In this document: piece after piece, positions 34,932-46,764 of the stretch
How positions within the stretch are numbered: position 1 is the first letter of the stretch
Layout of the letters: each line of letters starts with the position of its first letter
Source of the DNA: Pestalotiopsis fici W106-1
Taxonomy: Eukaryota; Ascomycota; Sordariomycetes; Amphisphaeriales; Sporocadaceae
Direction of reading: 5' to 3'
Assembly: GCF_000516985.1 (NCBI RefSeq)
Contig: NW_006917098.1
Coordinates: forward strand, 310,001 to 374,000
Length of the DNA: 64,000 nt
Notes under the pieces: generated by a model
What the model was told of the DNA's origin: nothing
Databases searched by the model: none
What the model saw: the letters and a program-made list of their open reading frames with translations, nothing else
Program-made: the position numbers and the translations under genes

Positions 34932-36806
34932 ATGAAAATGTTTCTAAAACACTTTTACAGCGGTGCTGTGCTTAGTGCCGTTGGGGCGCTGGGCTTTAAC
35001 AGTCATTACAACGATCAAAGCTGCACGAGCGCTACTTTTTCAGCTCTTGGTCTTCCCGACATCGAAATTATCAGTCTGAATGTGACAGTCTCCCTTAACG
35101 AGTCTGTTGCAGGTCAAAACGCACCTGGAGATGCCAACATTATTTTTGCGCCTACCGGTAACGGTCCTTCGAATGTTGATTTGTGCAGGATCACGGTGAA
35201 GTACACGCATCCAGGTCAAAATGATACCATAAACACTTACATTGGTCTGCCTCTGGATCCCACCAATTGGAACTCACGATTTGTCATGAACGGCGGAGGA
35301 GTGTGGGTTGCCGGCACGCCCGACGTCGTCTTGGAACCTGTCTCGAATGGTTTCGCGTCAACTTCGACCGATGGAGGCCACGACAACAGTTTGCAAGTCT
35401 CGGAGTGGGGCCTCACCAGTCCAGGTCATGCAAACATCGTTGCCTTGAAGGACTTTGCAAGTGTTGCATTGGAGGAAGCCGCAAAATTGGGGAAATCTGC
35501 TACGTTGCTATACTATGGCACCCGGCCAGAATATTCATACTGGAATGGATGTTCCACCGGTGGTCGTCAAGGTCATATGGCTGCTCAGCGTTTCCCAGAA
35601 GAGTTTGACGGCATCATTGCTGGATGCCCTGCAATTAACTGGGACAAGTTTCCCCTGTATGAATTCTGGCCTGTTCTCATGTCCAATATACTTGGTACGT
35701 TTGAGAATTGCCATCCCCTTGCAATGTCACATGAGTTGATGATACCTTTAGACGTTCGGCCCCCAGCTTGTGTTCTTCAAGCCTTCACATCCAGTGCCAT
35801 CGCGGCATGTGATGACTTGGATGGCGTCAAAGATGGTAGTATCTCTTTGCCTGGTCAGTGTCGCTTCGATGCCATGTCCATGGTAGGACAGACCGTCAAC
35901 TGCACCGCCCCTGAAGGAACGATACAAATTACAGAGAAGATGTCCGAGCTTGTTAATTTCATCTGGGATGGGGCATCTAGTGTTGATGGCCAATTCGAAT
36001 GGTACGGTACGTGGGGTTCTAGATTCAGTCCAATTTGTCTTTACCAATCTCTTCCGCTCTCACTACCTTATCCCTCCCCTTCCCATTTGCTTTCTTGTGA
36101 AGCCAAAAACATATAGGAGTATTGATGCACGCTTCCGAAGCACAATCTGTACAAAGCTGCGCCCAATGTCACTAACCTGAAGAAAGGCCTTCATCAGGAC
36201 GCAATCATGACTTTCCTACTTTCTACGAATTGTACAACAGTGAACAATTGCTCTGTCACGCCATTCACCGTCGCAGATACCTGGATCACGACTTTTTTGG
36301 CCCAAAATTCTTCATATGACCTGAAGAATATGTCTCATGCCGAATTCGATTCATTCTTTCAGCAGTCAGTAAACCAGTACCGTTCTATAATTGGAACAGA
36401 TGACTACAATCTAGGAAAACTAAGAGCTTCCGGCACCAAGATGATTACCTGGCATGGCATGCAAGACCAGCTGATTCCTCCCAACGGCACAATTGATTAT
36501 TACGACAAAGTCCAGAAGAATTCACACAATGGCAACGTCACTGACTACTATCGACTGTTCCTAGCCCCCGGGGTTGGCCATTGTGGTCTTCTTTCCACTG
36601 GCTTAGATCCCAGTAACACAATCTTCTCAGCCATCAGAGCATGGGTTGAGAATGGGACGGCACCCAACACTATTCAGGGGACTGGGCTTGCAATTGCGCC
36701 GTCCAACACGGATGAAATTCGGTCGATTCAACTCTGTCCCTATCCGTCAATTCTTACTTTTACAGGAGCGAATCCCAACGAGGCTTCATCATTCAGTTGT
36801 GTATAA
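34932..36806 (+). CDS. Secreted tannase / feruloyl esterase family hydrolase
   Basis: Exons 34932-35694, 35752-36006 and, less surely, 36157-36806 give 555 residues. A signal peptide (MKMFLKHFYSGAVLSAVGALG) starts it. Landmarks: NGGGVWVAG, the nucleophile in NGCSTGGRQGHMAAQRFP, EEFDGIIAGCPA, the calcium-loop-like DDLDGVKDGSI, the catalytic Asp in WHGMQDQLIPP, and PGVGHCG with the catalytic His and the Cys that pairs with the nucleophile-site Cys. Family role: hydrolysis of phenolic esters of plant walls or tannins outside the cell. Many N-glycosylation sites. Intron 2 is uncertain: the ATAG at 36113-36116 leads out of frame, so an AAAG acceptor at 36156 is needed to keep the frame, or the gene has a small lesion here. 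Confidence 0.88.
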
Positions 36807-37249
36807 ATACTGGGTTGGAAAGGGAATATCGTGCCCCCAGCTTAGTGCTCATGCAAGAGACCCACTTGTACAATTTCGAAGACCGGACAAGAAACGATCA
36901 AGGCACCCCTTTCAATTTCGACAACCGAACCTTCTCCGAGTCGCAATAGGCGTAGGTGGAATGCATCAAGCGTCTTATTAAATGCGGTACATGATATAGT
37001 ACATAAGTGTCGGAAGCATGGTGGTCGCTAATGATAAGGTATACACTTGAGGGAGGGTGGCTGATGATATAGTCAACAATTGTAGCGCATCAAACCAACA
37101 TTAGTACGTATTAGCACGACTCCATGGTACAATGGTCATGAAATCAACAGCCCCTAGCAAAAGACAGCTGCAGCAACCGCTAAGAAAAAGACCCTTATCT
37201 ATACAATGTCGCCCCTCATCCTGCGCCAATATCGATGAATTAATACAGA
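36807..37249. other. Convergent intergenic region
   Basis: 443 bases between two converging 3' ends; no gene seen. Confidence 0.5.
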
Positions 37250-38580
37250 TCAGGCCAACATAATGTTGCCCTCTCTGAGATCTTTTTCTGGAAACTGGGC
37301 CAGCGGATCCTTCTTGTCAAAAGCATGCATAGCGCGTTGTTTGCGCGAGAACTTCAAAATGTTGAATTTGTCCCCACCAATTTTGCCACGAGAGCCATGA
37401 CTCTTGGCGTAGGCTGTGAACTGGGATGTGCGTTAGTAGTGCGTAGTCTGTTGATTAGGGGTATGCTCCTACAGTCTTCTTCCAGTCCCATCGATCAGCC
37501 TTCTTGGAACGGGCAAGGGGCTCGATGGTGCCGTGTTCATCCTCGAGGGCCTCCAATTTGCTCTTGATGCCGTAGCAGCCGGCGGCGACAAGGTCGATAT
37601 TTGCCTGCTTTGCATACGCAACAATCTCCTTGCGCCAGTCAAGATTATCTTCCTCAACGCCACAGTCATCGAGGCCGTCGGCCCAGGAGAGGTATATGGA
37701 CATGACGAGACCGAGGTCTTTGATGAAGGTGTCATTTCCAAGTTGCTGGACCCGGTCAAGCTCACTGAGTGTAGTCAGAAAGGATCGACCAATCAGCCCA
37801 ATGGTTTGTGTAAGACGCTCGCCATCTTCCAACACTACAGACTGTTCAGTGGGCTTTCCATGTATACACTGCAGACTGACTTACTCATCCAGGGAGCCAA
37901 TTGCTCTACAACAAGCCAGTGAGCCATGCCGGCAGATGTTGCCCACATTTTCTTCCAAGACTGTTCGTCCTTGTCCTTCTTCTTGAACTCCGTGTCAAGA
38001 GATGTCAGCTAGGCGGTGATGTTAGCGGCAGATCCAACCGTGGTCCTTCTGAATAAATCTCACTTGCTTACCAAGTTCTCCACGAGCTCTTGGATACCGT
38101 AGCCATTAAAGTCATTGTAAATATGCATGCCGAACATGTCCGGATTGGTATATGTAGCCAGGCGACGATATTCGCAGATCAAGGTCCAGGTTTCCCATAG
38201 GACAATCCACTTGTGATCCGGAAATTCTGCCACCGGCTTCAAGGCAACATTGCTGTCCTTGAGCATTTCATCGTAGTGTTCTTCCAGCTCCTCCTCGTCG
38301 AGTTGATCGTCCTCATCCTTGTCCTCATTCTCGTTCTCGACGTCGAAGAAGTGGCGATTGATGCAGTAATACTCGTATGGATTACGTTTGGTTACATCTT
38401 CGCCGCTTGCCTATGTTGTATACATCAGTTGACCGTCGGGGTAGCAGCCAGCGACCACGGGAGACTGACATTGCTGCTCTCCTCTCCAGCGCTCTCGGGC
38501 TCTGATTCAACAGCCTGACGCTTGTTCTTCTTTCCCTTGGCCGTCTCGGCTTGGGCATCGGACTTGCGCTTTGGTGGCAT
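37250..38580 (-). CDS. Conserved acidic fungal protein of unknown function
   Basis: Exons 38580-38470, 38410-38072, 38008-37885, 37834-37473 and 37420-37250 give 368 residues, all junctions in frame. The N-terminus is basic (MPPKRKSDAQAETAKGKKNK), like a nuclear signal, then acidic (DVENENEDKDEDDQLDEEEL). A folded part follows with WIVLWETWTLICEYRRLATY, DMFGMHIYNDFNGYG, MEDGERL-type and IGLIGRSFLTTLSELD, DLGLVMSIYLSWADGLDD. I recall similar uncharacterised proteins across ascomycetes but know no function. Nuclear location is inference from charge pattern. Confidence 0.82.
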
Positions 38581-39272
38581 GGTAGATTGATGGAGTAGTC
38601 TGCTTGTTAGATCTCAACGAGACTGTAGATTGTCGGAGGAGGAGAACATCGTGTTGAGCTGGAGATTCCATAGAAGTGTTACCAGGCGGGAAGCTACTAG
38701 GGGTTCAAGACGCGCCATCGCCAAATTTTGGACCCTTGAGGCGCGTCCCTGACCCAGGCTAACGTCATTGTGGGCCTGCGGGGAATGCGATATCAACACG
38801 CTAAAACCACTGATTAGCGGTCATTATTGGTGGAGTTTTAGTGATTGGGAGGCGTGAAACGAGAACTGGAACTCAAATGTTCTTTCTTTTACCCGTATGT
38901 TTTTCTCTTCCACCCATGTCTGGCCTCTGTGAGCATTTGCAATCCACAGTCATTGTGGTATTTTACTTGGTAGACTGCCACAAAAAGAAACCAACTAATT
39001 CACCTTTCGCGCTGCCCCTGCATGGCAGACACATTGATGCCCAACTGACCCTGCAGTCTTGAACTTGCTTCTGCCGTGGCTTTCGTGCCGTGTTCGTGTT
39101 ATTGTTTGTTTTCTCGTTCTTGGTTCTTGCATTTTTCAATCAGAAATCTGTTTCTCGGTAATTACATGCGTATTGGTAGGTACCAGTGAGCAAGACCTGT
39201 ATAATACACGAGCGTAATTATAATAGATGTTATATATTACCCCTCCAATTCCTAGGAAGAAATACGTCTATG
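38581..39272. other. Intergenic region upstream of the acidic protein gene
   Basis: 692 bases between this gene's start and the tyrosinase 3' end; no gene or repeat seen. Confidence 0.5.
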
Positions 39273-40432
39273 CTATTGTGCTTCAATATATTCGGCGCAA
39301 ATTGTCTCCCCACGGATATCCATTACTTCGGCAATTGTGGTATTAGGCACGATGCCGACCATCCAAAGATTGTGATTCAACGTAGTCGTGTTATACTCAT
39401 CATTGTCGTAGTCCATGACACTGCTGGATGGGAAAAGCCACCCGTTTGTCGTCAGGTCTGACAGCGAAGGAATGCTCTGTCCATTCATCTCTACAAGACG
39501 AGTTTCCAGGTCCTGGGACTGCCATTTCCACCAAAGTCGATCGAGGTTGGCGTGGTGCAAAAAGAAGAGGGGATCACCGGGACTTCCAGCTTGATCGGAC
39601 AGCTAATGCATCGTGGTTAGATTCCTTTGTCGGCTTGACGCGATTGTAGAAATAGTATAAACTTACTGTGCCGCCTACTGCCAAATGAGCAGAGCTGTGG
39701 GGCTTAGCAACCCAGCATTGCCATGCGTCACTGTAATTTGTCGTAGCCATGCAAGCATCCGCATAAGAGGTATTTGCCCAGCTCCAGTAAGATTCATCGT
39801 ACTCTCGGCTTAGACAGTACGAAGAATAGTTGGCAACTCCCCAAAGCTGATTGAGGTGCAAAGTAGTGTTGGCAAATGCGCCGTCGGTTACACAGCCGTT
39901 GGAGGCAGTTCCAAAACTCAGATCGTCCGCGCCCCAGACCGACGCAGCAGCGAGCGACGGATCGAGTGAAACATCACGCTGCTCGTCCCAATACGGTTGA
40001 CCTCCTGTATAGTTGCACTCGGTTTGCAAAACCTGCTCGTATACCCGCATGTAGTAACGGTGCCAGGGAAGAAACGCGCCCACACCGTGGATTATGTTGG
40101 ACTGATGAATGTGAACCCAATGCAGCTCGTCATATCGGTTCTTGGCTCCAGTGATGTTTGCTTTAGGGGGCGAGTTGAAGAGACACTTCACTGCGTCGAG
40201 GTATTCTTGCTTCTCATTGTCTTCAAGTGTATGCCTGGTAGTGTAAGTTGATGTGACTGATGTTATTGTATCATGAAGCAGCATACCATGCTTTTCTTTG
40301 ACTTGGGTTTTTGCAAGTTCCATTGGAGTGCGAGATACTTGAAACACTAGGAGTGCATCTTCCGCTAGCAGGCGACACGGCCAACGCGAGAATCAGGCCA
40401 AAAAAGGCATATAGCAGTCTTAGGGATGCCAT
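39273..40432 (-). CDS. Secreted tyrosinase (type-3 copper monooxygenase)
   Basis: Exons 40432-40287, 40234-39667 and 39602-39273 give 347 residues. A signal peptide (MASLRLLYAFFGLILALAVS) is followed by TCKNPSQRKAWHTLEDNEKQ, typical of secreted ascomycete tyrosinases. CuA histidines: His90, His98 and His107 in VHIHQSNIIHGVGAFLPWHR. CuB: His in PHSSAHLAVGGT and the pair in FFLHHANLDRLWWKW. The first intron splits Trp49. It lacks the long C-terminal cap of intracellular tyrosinases, so it is a short secreted form. Oxidises phenols to quinones (melanin-like pigments, peptide or phenolic cross-linking). Several N-glycosylation sites. No clear partner genes nearby. Confidence 0.93.
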
Positions 40433-41512
40433 GATGGACGTGAGTTACTCTGCTCTGATCACCGAAGGGGTGGCTGCGCTGAGATAACATTTATACCCAA
40501 CAACATCTACGTTGAACAATAGACTTCTTGGCACATGCAGGCATAATCAAAAGTAGCCTCTATAATATCATTAGTCTCTCAGCCACCATGACTATGGGGT
40601 ATACACGTCAGCGTCATCTCCTATAATACGTGGACGGTCGCTTACTAACATGACAAAACAGAGTGGTACCACGGGAATTCATAAACTATCGATCCGAGCA
40701 TGCATACGGGCCGCAAGACCCGCTTGACATGGCCGGTGCTTCCTTGATTCGGATTTGCCGTGTACTTGGCGAGCACGCCCAATTCGCAGTTGATGCATGT
40801 ATATTATAGAACCTCTACCGCGGATGACTATTGCACAAGGTCACTGGCTGCGATTTGCACTAGAGTGGAGGCTCGGCTGAAATCAATACTTTGGTTCTGG
40901 GCTTAATATGCAACAAGCTTATGAAAACAACTGCTCTGTAGATAAATCAAAGACCAAGACCGATGGGGCTCGACGCGCAACATCGTGGCGGAATGCGGAT
41001 GGCCAAGGCGACTATAATCACCTAAGTGGATGAAGGGCAGGAACTAAGTACTTGGCATTTCGGTGTGGATGAGAAGAGGGTAACTTACTACTCAAGAAAA
41101 TGGTTCTCTTTGCCAAATGTATTGGTGGGTCACAGGTGTGCAGCAATAAAAATTTGCCAATACATTTGACACGAAAAATCTTCAAAATGGATACTGGAGT
41201 GAAAAACGGTCGCTATTTATAGAGTTAAAGCGTTGAATCTACGTGAACGTCGTTCTTTCACCTGACAGTGCCATACTAGCTCGACTACCGAGAGCCGGGA
41301 AGTATTTGTTGCATGGTGATGACTGCGCATCTCCCTCATTACGTGCCTAGCACCTAGGTGGGTATATAATTGGTATGATTAGCCAGATGGTAAAGTATTG
41401 AGACACCTTTAAATGTGTGAGGAACAGCTAAGTTCCCCCCTACTTATGGTTGCAAATATTAAGAGCATCATGCGCTCTATAGCTGCGGTTAGAATAAATA
41501 AGTATCATAGAA
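40433..41512. other. Intergenic region upstream of the tyrosinase
   Basis: 1.1 kb with the tyrosinase promoter and otherwise no recognisable gene. Confidence 0.45.
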
Positions 41513-41837
41513 TAGAAATGAAGAAAAGGAGAAATTAGCGGGAAAAGGAAAAGAAAAAAAAATTAAAAGGAAAGCGAGTGAAAAATATAAGAGAGAAGGA
41601 AAAAAAAAGGAGGAAAAATAAAAAGGAGAAGGAAAAAGAAAAAGAAAGAAAACCAGAAAGAAAAATAAAGAAAAAGAGAAAGAGGGAAATAAATAGAAAG
41701 AGAGAAATAAAGAGAAAGAGAGAAATAAAGAGAAAGAGAGAAGGAAAAAAGAGAAAGAAAGATAGGAAGAAAAAAAAAGAGAGAAAAAGAGAGAAAAAAT
41801 GGAAAAAGGAAGGAGAAAAAAAAGAAAAGAGAAAATA
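41513..41837 (+). repeat. Purine-rich (GA/AAAG) low-complexity tract with an 18-bp tandem repeat
   Basis: About 325 bases almost free of pyrimidines on the plus strand. At its centre an 18-base unit (GAAATAAAGAGAAAGAGA) occurs three times in tandem (41686-41703, 41704-41721, 41722-41739). Lys/Glu/Arg-rich and Phe/Ser/Leu-rich frames on the two strands are products of composition, not genes. Such tracts can form triplex DNA. Confidence 0.9.
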
Positions 41838-42575
41838 GCTATTATCATGTATATATCGTTGAGATAGGCTTTTTCAACACTTTGGTCTCTGGTGCTCCGC
41901 AAAAAGGCTTATGGTGAAAGGATGCGCCCACTTTGTGGACAAGAGCGAAGATATCTGGGTGTGCCAGCCATTTATTCACCTTCCGCCAGGTATTTTCAGA
42001 GAGGGCAGAACCAAAGTTCAAAAATTCTAGGTCGTGCCCGTTGAAAATAGGGAATAATTAGCAATCCCCGTATGTTCTCTTGCTATTAAATTTCAAGATC
42101 TTTGCACTGGGGCCCCTCATAGCTTATGATATGACAGACAACACTTGTCAAGAGTGATACTCTTCCCAAGGATTGCAAGTGGCCCGAGACGATGCCGCAG
42201 CCAATAGCGTTGAATGGGACGGAAGGCGATATACAAAGTAACCTTGTGGGGGTCGAGCCATGTAGGACCTCCCTTCCTGGTTGTCTCCGGAAGGAAGCGG
42301 CGAAATGGCCGAATGGCGCGGGGAAATGGCCGAGTGGTGGGCACACCTGCCGCCAGTCACCTTATTGATTGTCATATGAGGTACACATTCGGGCCGTGGC
42401 ACCCCAAGGTATCATACTACACAGCCACTGGTGCTGAGGTTCTTGGGCAGACATAGACTACGACCTTGCAACATCAATTATACGGCAGTCACAATAGCAC
42501 AAGTGGCATTGCACCATCTCACTTTCCAACCACCACCGGATGACGCATCGGTTGTTTACCTACGTGGGTGTCGCC
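41838..42575. other. Intergenic region upstream of the decayed protease-like gene
   Basis: About 740 bases. No gene seen; the 42090-42400 part is open in several minus-strand frames but matches nothing known to me. Confidence 0.45.
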
Positions 42576-42582
42576 TATAAAA
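42576..42582 (+). promoter_or_regulatory. TATA-box-like element (TATAAAA)
   Basis: TATAAAA in a GC-rich setting, about 115 bases upstream of the decayed gene's open frame. A leftover core promoter is plausible. Confidence 0.4.
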
Positions 42583-42690
42583 GGACTCGCGGGGGACAGT
42601 GCCGGCAGATCCAACTTAGCCCATTACATTGTTCTTTTGACCATCAAAACCTACCGTTGATCAATAATAACTACTCACTTTCATCTCTGA

Positions 42691-43774
42691 TTCTCGATTG
42701 TTTCTAGCCACTGGCAAGATATTTTGCTAAGCAAATCTTTTGACTATATCCCAAGACATCACACCACCAATCATGAACATCCGCCACACTGCCAACAAGT
42801 CGTCGAACGGCTCGACTTCCCCATCATACTCGTAATTGCGGTCGAAAAGAACAGTCAAGAGTGGGATGAGGGTGTTGGCATTGCCTTGCATTGTCTCACG
42901 ATTTTGCAGAAGTATCAGATCTTTGGTGTCGAGGTCGAGATTCGGGAAGGTCGATACGAACATTTCGCCGCTTCGAAGGAGATAGACAACAAAATCAATC
43001 CTCGCGCTTGGAGATGGGCTGCGCCTGAAACGAATTGACTAGTCCAGCTTTTTTTGTCATTGCCCGGATACCCCTTGACATATCACGTGAAGCTGCAAAA
43101 CGAAAGTGCAACATTCTACGGTCTGACCTGTCGTCATGTGGTAGATAGCAATCGTGCACCTCACGAAAGCTACACAATCTCCGGAAATGCCCGACAATAC
43201 CACGTCCAAGAAAACAATCGTGCATTCGAAGACTGTATCAAACAATTCAAAATACACGAACACTATCTCCAGTTCCGGATCAATCCACTCATAAAAAGGA
43301 AGGAAAAATGGGACATGTTCTATCAGCACGAAGAGGATATGGAGCATAAGCGTTTCACGGACGAAGACGCGAAAAACCTTGACGATCTCGAAAAAAAGGC
43401 CGACTATCACCGCGACATAGTCAAGCTCTTGGAATCGATAGAGGACCAGGATCTGAGAAAGATCGGCCATTTGGCCTACCACCCGACTTTCGAAAGCTCT
43501 ATCAGAGAGCCGGGGTACGTTACAGATTGGACCCTTGTTGAACTGGACGGGGAACAGTTTCCACTAGGTCCCCAAAATAAAGTGTTTGTTGGGAGTACTG
43601 GGGTGGAGAGTATGTTACGGTTTTGTGAACTTTCGTACGAAGACCTATCACCTATTGAGGGTGGATTTCTGACGCTGAAGCTGGAAAGGTTTTGGACGAC
43701 CAGCTTGGGAAATGTTGATTGTTCCGGAGGATAAGCAGATGCATTTCAAAGTGCTCGATGAAGATACTAGGTAA
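42691..43774 (+). pseudogene. Decayed gene of a fungal family with a trypsin-like serine-protease fold
   Basis: One frame runs 42691-43038 (no ATG; ILVIAVEKNSQEWDEGVGIA then LTILQKYQIFGVEVEIRE), hits TGA at 43036-43038, and continues in the same frame to about 43680 (SATFYGLTCRHVVDSNRAPH, then IREPGYVTDWTLVELDGEQF). Coding sense then moves to another frame (MLIVPEDKQMHFKVLDEDTR) and stops at 43774. The His of CRHVV and Asp of TDWTLVELD fit the first two members of a chymotrypsin-like triad; the Ser part is missing. This resembles a large set of uncharacterised fungal proteins, often variable and strain-specific. An intron could remove the TGA, but the frame shift and missing end still argue for a pseudogene. 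Confidence 0.65.
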
Positions 43775-44647
43775 AGTTCAAGAAGCCAGGCTTCGATTTA
43801 CATTAGGCAGATAGAGCATCAAGTTTACCTAGCATTTACCTTTCAAGCTTGAGACCGTCTTTAGTAGCTGTGAATTTGCTCAGATCAGACAGGTAACAAT
43901 ATCTCTTCAACGACTGGATAAGATACATTTGCGCAAAGTGACAGCTGACACTGAAAACAAGATGAATACTGCCCTCCAGCACCATTAGTGCTCACTGGGA
44001 TAAAATGGTCGTAGTGGATGAGCCACTGTAGCGTAGCAGCACCCCACAGGCACGATGTGCCTAGTAGTCAACCCCTCGGGTAGCGCCCTAGGCATCTTCT
44101 TACCACTACTACAAGTGAAAAACGTGCAGAACTCAACACGGTCACTCAAATTGGGACCACCATTTCTTGCCACTCTGTTTGATGAAACCTCCACCGCCAA
44201 TCGTCTCCAGGGAAGAACCAGGAAAGCGTGCTGCCACCCACTGGCAAAAGCAACAACTGTGACGCCTTCCCCAGTGTTCCTGCTCTTATGGGCAAGACAT
44301 TCCCGCCAGCGCAGCAACCGCTTTGGCAGACATTCGCAGACAAAACTTCAGCTGCGGAAAGATCTCCACCCGTTTGCGCTCTCGTGGCTTCACGCGAGAG
44401 AATGGCCGTCTTGCTTCGTTGATATCCAAAATGCCGGAAAACGACTGGAAACAGCACCGCGGGGTCTACACACAAGACTTGTCCGTCTTCGTGTTACACG
44501 ACAGCAAATATTGAATCACACTCGAAAATTCTCAGTTCACGATGCAGGTTCATCGGTTGGCGCATGCTTACACCAACCATTAGATCGTTGAAAGACGTCC
44601 AGGTATGGTTAAATATTGTCGGGTGGGAATGACGTGCATCCTGTTTC
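43775..44647. other. Intergenic region with a long unrecognised frame
   Basis: Between the decayed gene and the MFS transporter. A plus-strand frame at 44055-44591 (178 codons) and minus-strand frames over the same bases have no domain, signal or splice logic I recognise; likely chance openness. Confidence 0.45.
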
Positions 44648-46255
44648 TCAGTTCTCTTCAGTTTTGGTGGCTAAGAGTTGACGAAGATCAACAGTTGCGG
44701 TCTTGAACTTGCGAGTCCGAGTTCGTTTCTCAAAGAGAATGTCCAACTCGGCAGCCAGCCTGTCCTTAGTTTCTGGAAGTCTAAAAAAGGCCCACACCAA
44801 CGAGACGAGACAAAAACCTGCCCAGACAAACGCTCCCCGCCCTTTCAGATTCCATGCGGTAGGATTGACAAGGGCTGCCTGCAAAAAATGTGCACCCACA
44901 GCGGCGGCTAGGTAGCAGGCTCGAGCAAAGGTTATGGTCCTATTCCTTAGCCGAGCTGATGGAATTTCAGAGATGATTGTAAAACACACGGGACCTATGG
45001 TGAGATAGTAGATGAGGTTGTTGGCGATTAGCACGGCGCCAGAAGCCCAGACGAGGCCTAATCCAGCAACATTGGGGATACCAAAGCACCCAACGATGAC
45101 TTCAGACAGCAACATGCCCAACAGGCCTAGTAGGTACAATTTGCGCCGGCCGAGGCGGATTGCTACGAACCAAGAGATGATGGTTCCTAGGCAGTTTAGA
45201 GCCGTCATGCCAAGGCCAAATGAGAAGGAATCTTGCTCATCAAGTCCGCCCTGCTGGAGAAAATACGTGATTTGGCTGGCGAACCAAGTACCACAGGTCA
45301 CCTGGCATACCCAGGTGATGGTAGCGATCTCTGTTCGTCGCAAGTTGGTCCCCTTGAACAGACTCATGTAACCTGTGCCAGCCTGTAGCAACCTTTCATG
45401 TTCGTTGGTGAGCTGAATCAGCTTTAGAGAACTTTCAACCTCTTTATCGCTGACTTTTGATGAAGCAAGTCTGCGTAGGGTTTTTCGGGCATCATCGGGA
45501 CGGTTTTGTCGCAGGAGCCACCAGGGAGACTCGGGCGCAAAATAGACTATGGCTGCAATGGGCAGGATCCATATCCACTGAACCGCAAAAGGGATACGGT
45601 ATGCCCACTCATCCGTACGTTGCAGACAGGCAGTCAGAACACCCACACTCACAAACCCTCCAAATGCCCAACACAAGTTGATGTAGCTTGTGAGGAGAGA
45701 ACGGAGACTGAGGGGGGCGACATCGGCACTGTATACACTGGCCATCCCCTGGAACATTCCCCATGGTAGGCCGCAGATAAGCTGCCCGGCCGCCAGCATT
45801 GCAAGGTTTTGAGCAAAGAAAACGATGAATATCGCCATGGAGATGAAAACCAGAGCCACTTGCATGGTACGTCGGAAACCGAAATATTCGACCAGCTGGC
45901 CGGCGAGGAAGAGACCAAAGAATGCACCAACTGAGGAGATGCCACTGAGTACGGACTGCCATGTCGAACTGAGTTGGTAGTCACCATTTGTCAGCGAATG
46001 GCCATACTTGTGGCGAAACTGGACTACAGAGAAGAAGTTCTGCATAAGGCTCATGTCGTAGCCATCCATGACGACGGCCAGAGATAAGCCGACTGAGTAC
46101 AAGATGGCCTTGGGGTATCTCTGCATGGCTTCTCTAACCGTCATGGTGTGTTCAGTCGTGGCAGCCTCAGTCGCAGCCTGCATGAAATCATCGTTTTTGG
46201 CAGTGTCCTCTATGCTTGCTGGAGACTTTTCAATGTGGTGGATTCCAGATGACAT
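44648..46255 (-). CDS. MFS sugar-porter family transporter (maltose/alpha-glucoside permease-like)
   Basis: Intronless frame of 535 residues with about 12 membrane helices between residues 48 and 500. Sugar-porter landmarks: DGYDMSLMQNFF in helix 1, GFRRTM after helix 2, the PESPWWLLRQNRPDDA block before the central loop, RLGRRKLYLLG after helix 8, and RLPETKDRLAAELD after helix 12. The N- and C-terminal tails are polar and cytoplasmic. Such proteins carry sugars or sugar-like compounds with protons across the plasma membrane; substrate is not certain. The central cytoplasmic loop is of usual length. It is the last of four same-strand genes (SDR, regulator, P450, MFS). Confidence 0.93.
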   Translation of the reverse strand: MSSGIHHIEKSPASIEDTAKNDDFMQAATEAATTEHTMTVREAMQRYPKAILYSVGLSLAVVMDGYDMSLMQNFFSVVQFRHKYGHSLTNGDYQLSSTWQSVLSGISSVGAFFGLFLAGQLVEYFGFRRTMQVALVFISMAIFIVFFAQNLAMLAAGQLICGLPWGMFQGMASVYSADVAPLSLRSLLTSYINLCWAFGGFVSVGVLTACLQRTDEWAYRIPFAVQWIWILPIAAIVYFAPESPWWLLRQNRPDDARKTLRRLASSKVSDKEVESSLKLIQLTNEHERLLQAGTGYMSLFKGTNLRRTEIATITWVCQVTCGTWFASQITYFLQQGGLDEQDSFSFGLGMTALNCLGTIISWFVAIRLGRRKLYLLGLLGMLLSEVIVGCFGIPNVAGLGLVWASGAVLIANNLIYYLTIGPVCFTIISEIPSARLRNRTITFARACYLAAAVGAHFLQAALVNPTAWNLKGRGAFVWAGFCLVSLVWAFFRLPETKDRLAAELDILFEKRTRTRKFKTATVDLRQLLATKTEEN

Positions 46256-46764
46256 TTTTCTCAGGAGAATTAGATCGTAGTAGCGGCGTGCGGTGTGTAC
46301 AAAGGGCAGAGACGTGATTAACGCAAGCTGATGACTTGCGCTTACTAGGGATTCCTCGTTGAAGAGCCGCTGAGGATACGATTTGGCAATTGACGCCTAG
46401 GGTGAAATGAAGCAGACCGGGAACGAGAAACAAACGCCCGCAATCTTTAGATTCTGGCCCTGCTTTACCCCGTTCGTGACAGCACCTGATGTTGGGGTAA
46501 ATAAGGCGGGGTCTGGGGTTGAGACGGTCACTCGGCAGATGATGCGGACGTTACACATGAGCGGCATATCGCGGCCCTCTCTGCAGCCTTTGTTGCGGTG
46601 AACCCCCGTGTAGGGCATTGTTATTTTCTAAATCTACTCAGAGGGATACATACAGTGTCCCACGGAAACAAGACCACATGTCAACCTCGAGCGACAAGGT
46701 GGATATTCATATTGTATTGATTAAACACAATACGCCATCAATTTGACCGTGCATAAGAAGCACT
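46256..46764. other. Intergenic region (MFS upstream / P450 downstream)
   Basis: 509 bases holding the MFS promoter; no gene seen. Confidence 0.5.

Noticed and set aside
41578..41838. Lys/Glu/Arg-rich protein and its Phe/Ser antisense partner
   Set aside because: Produced by the purine-rich low-complexity tract.
44055..44591. 178-codon plus-strand frame downstream of the MFS gene
   Set aside because: No recognisable domain, signal or splice logic; both strands are open here and none looks coding.
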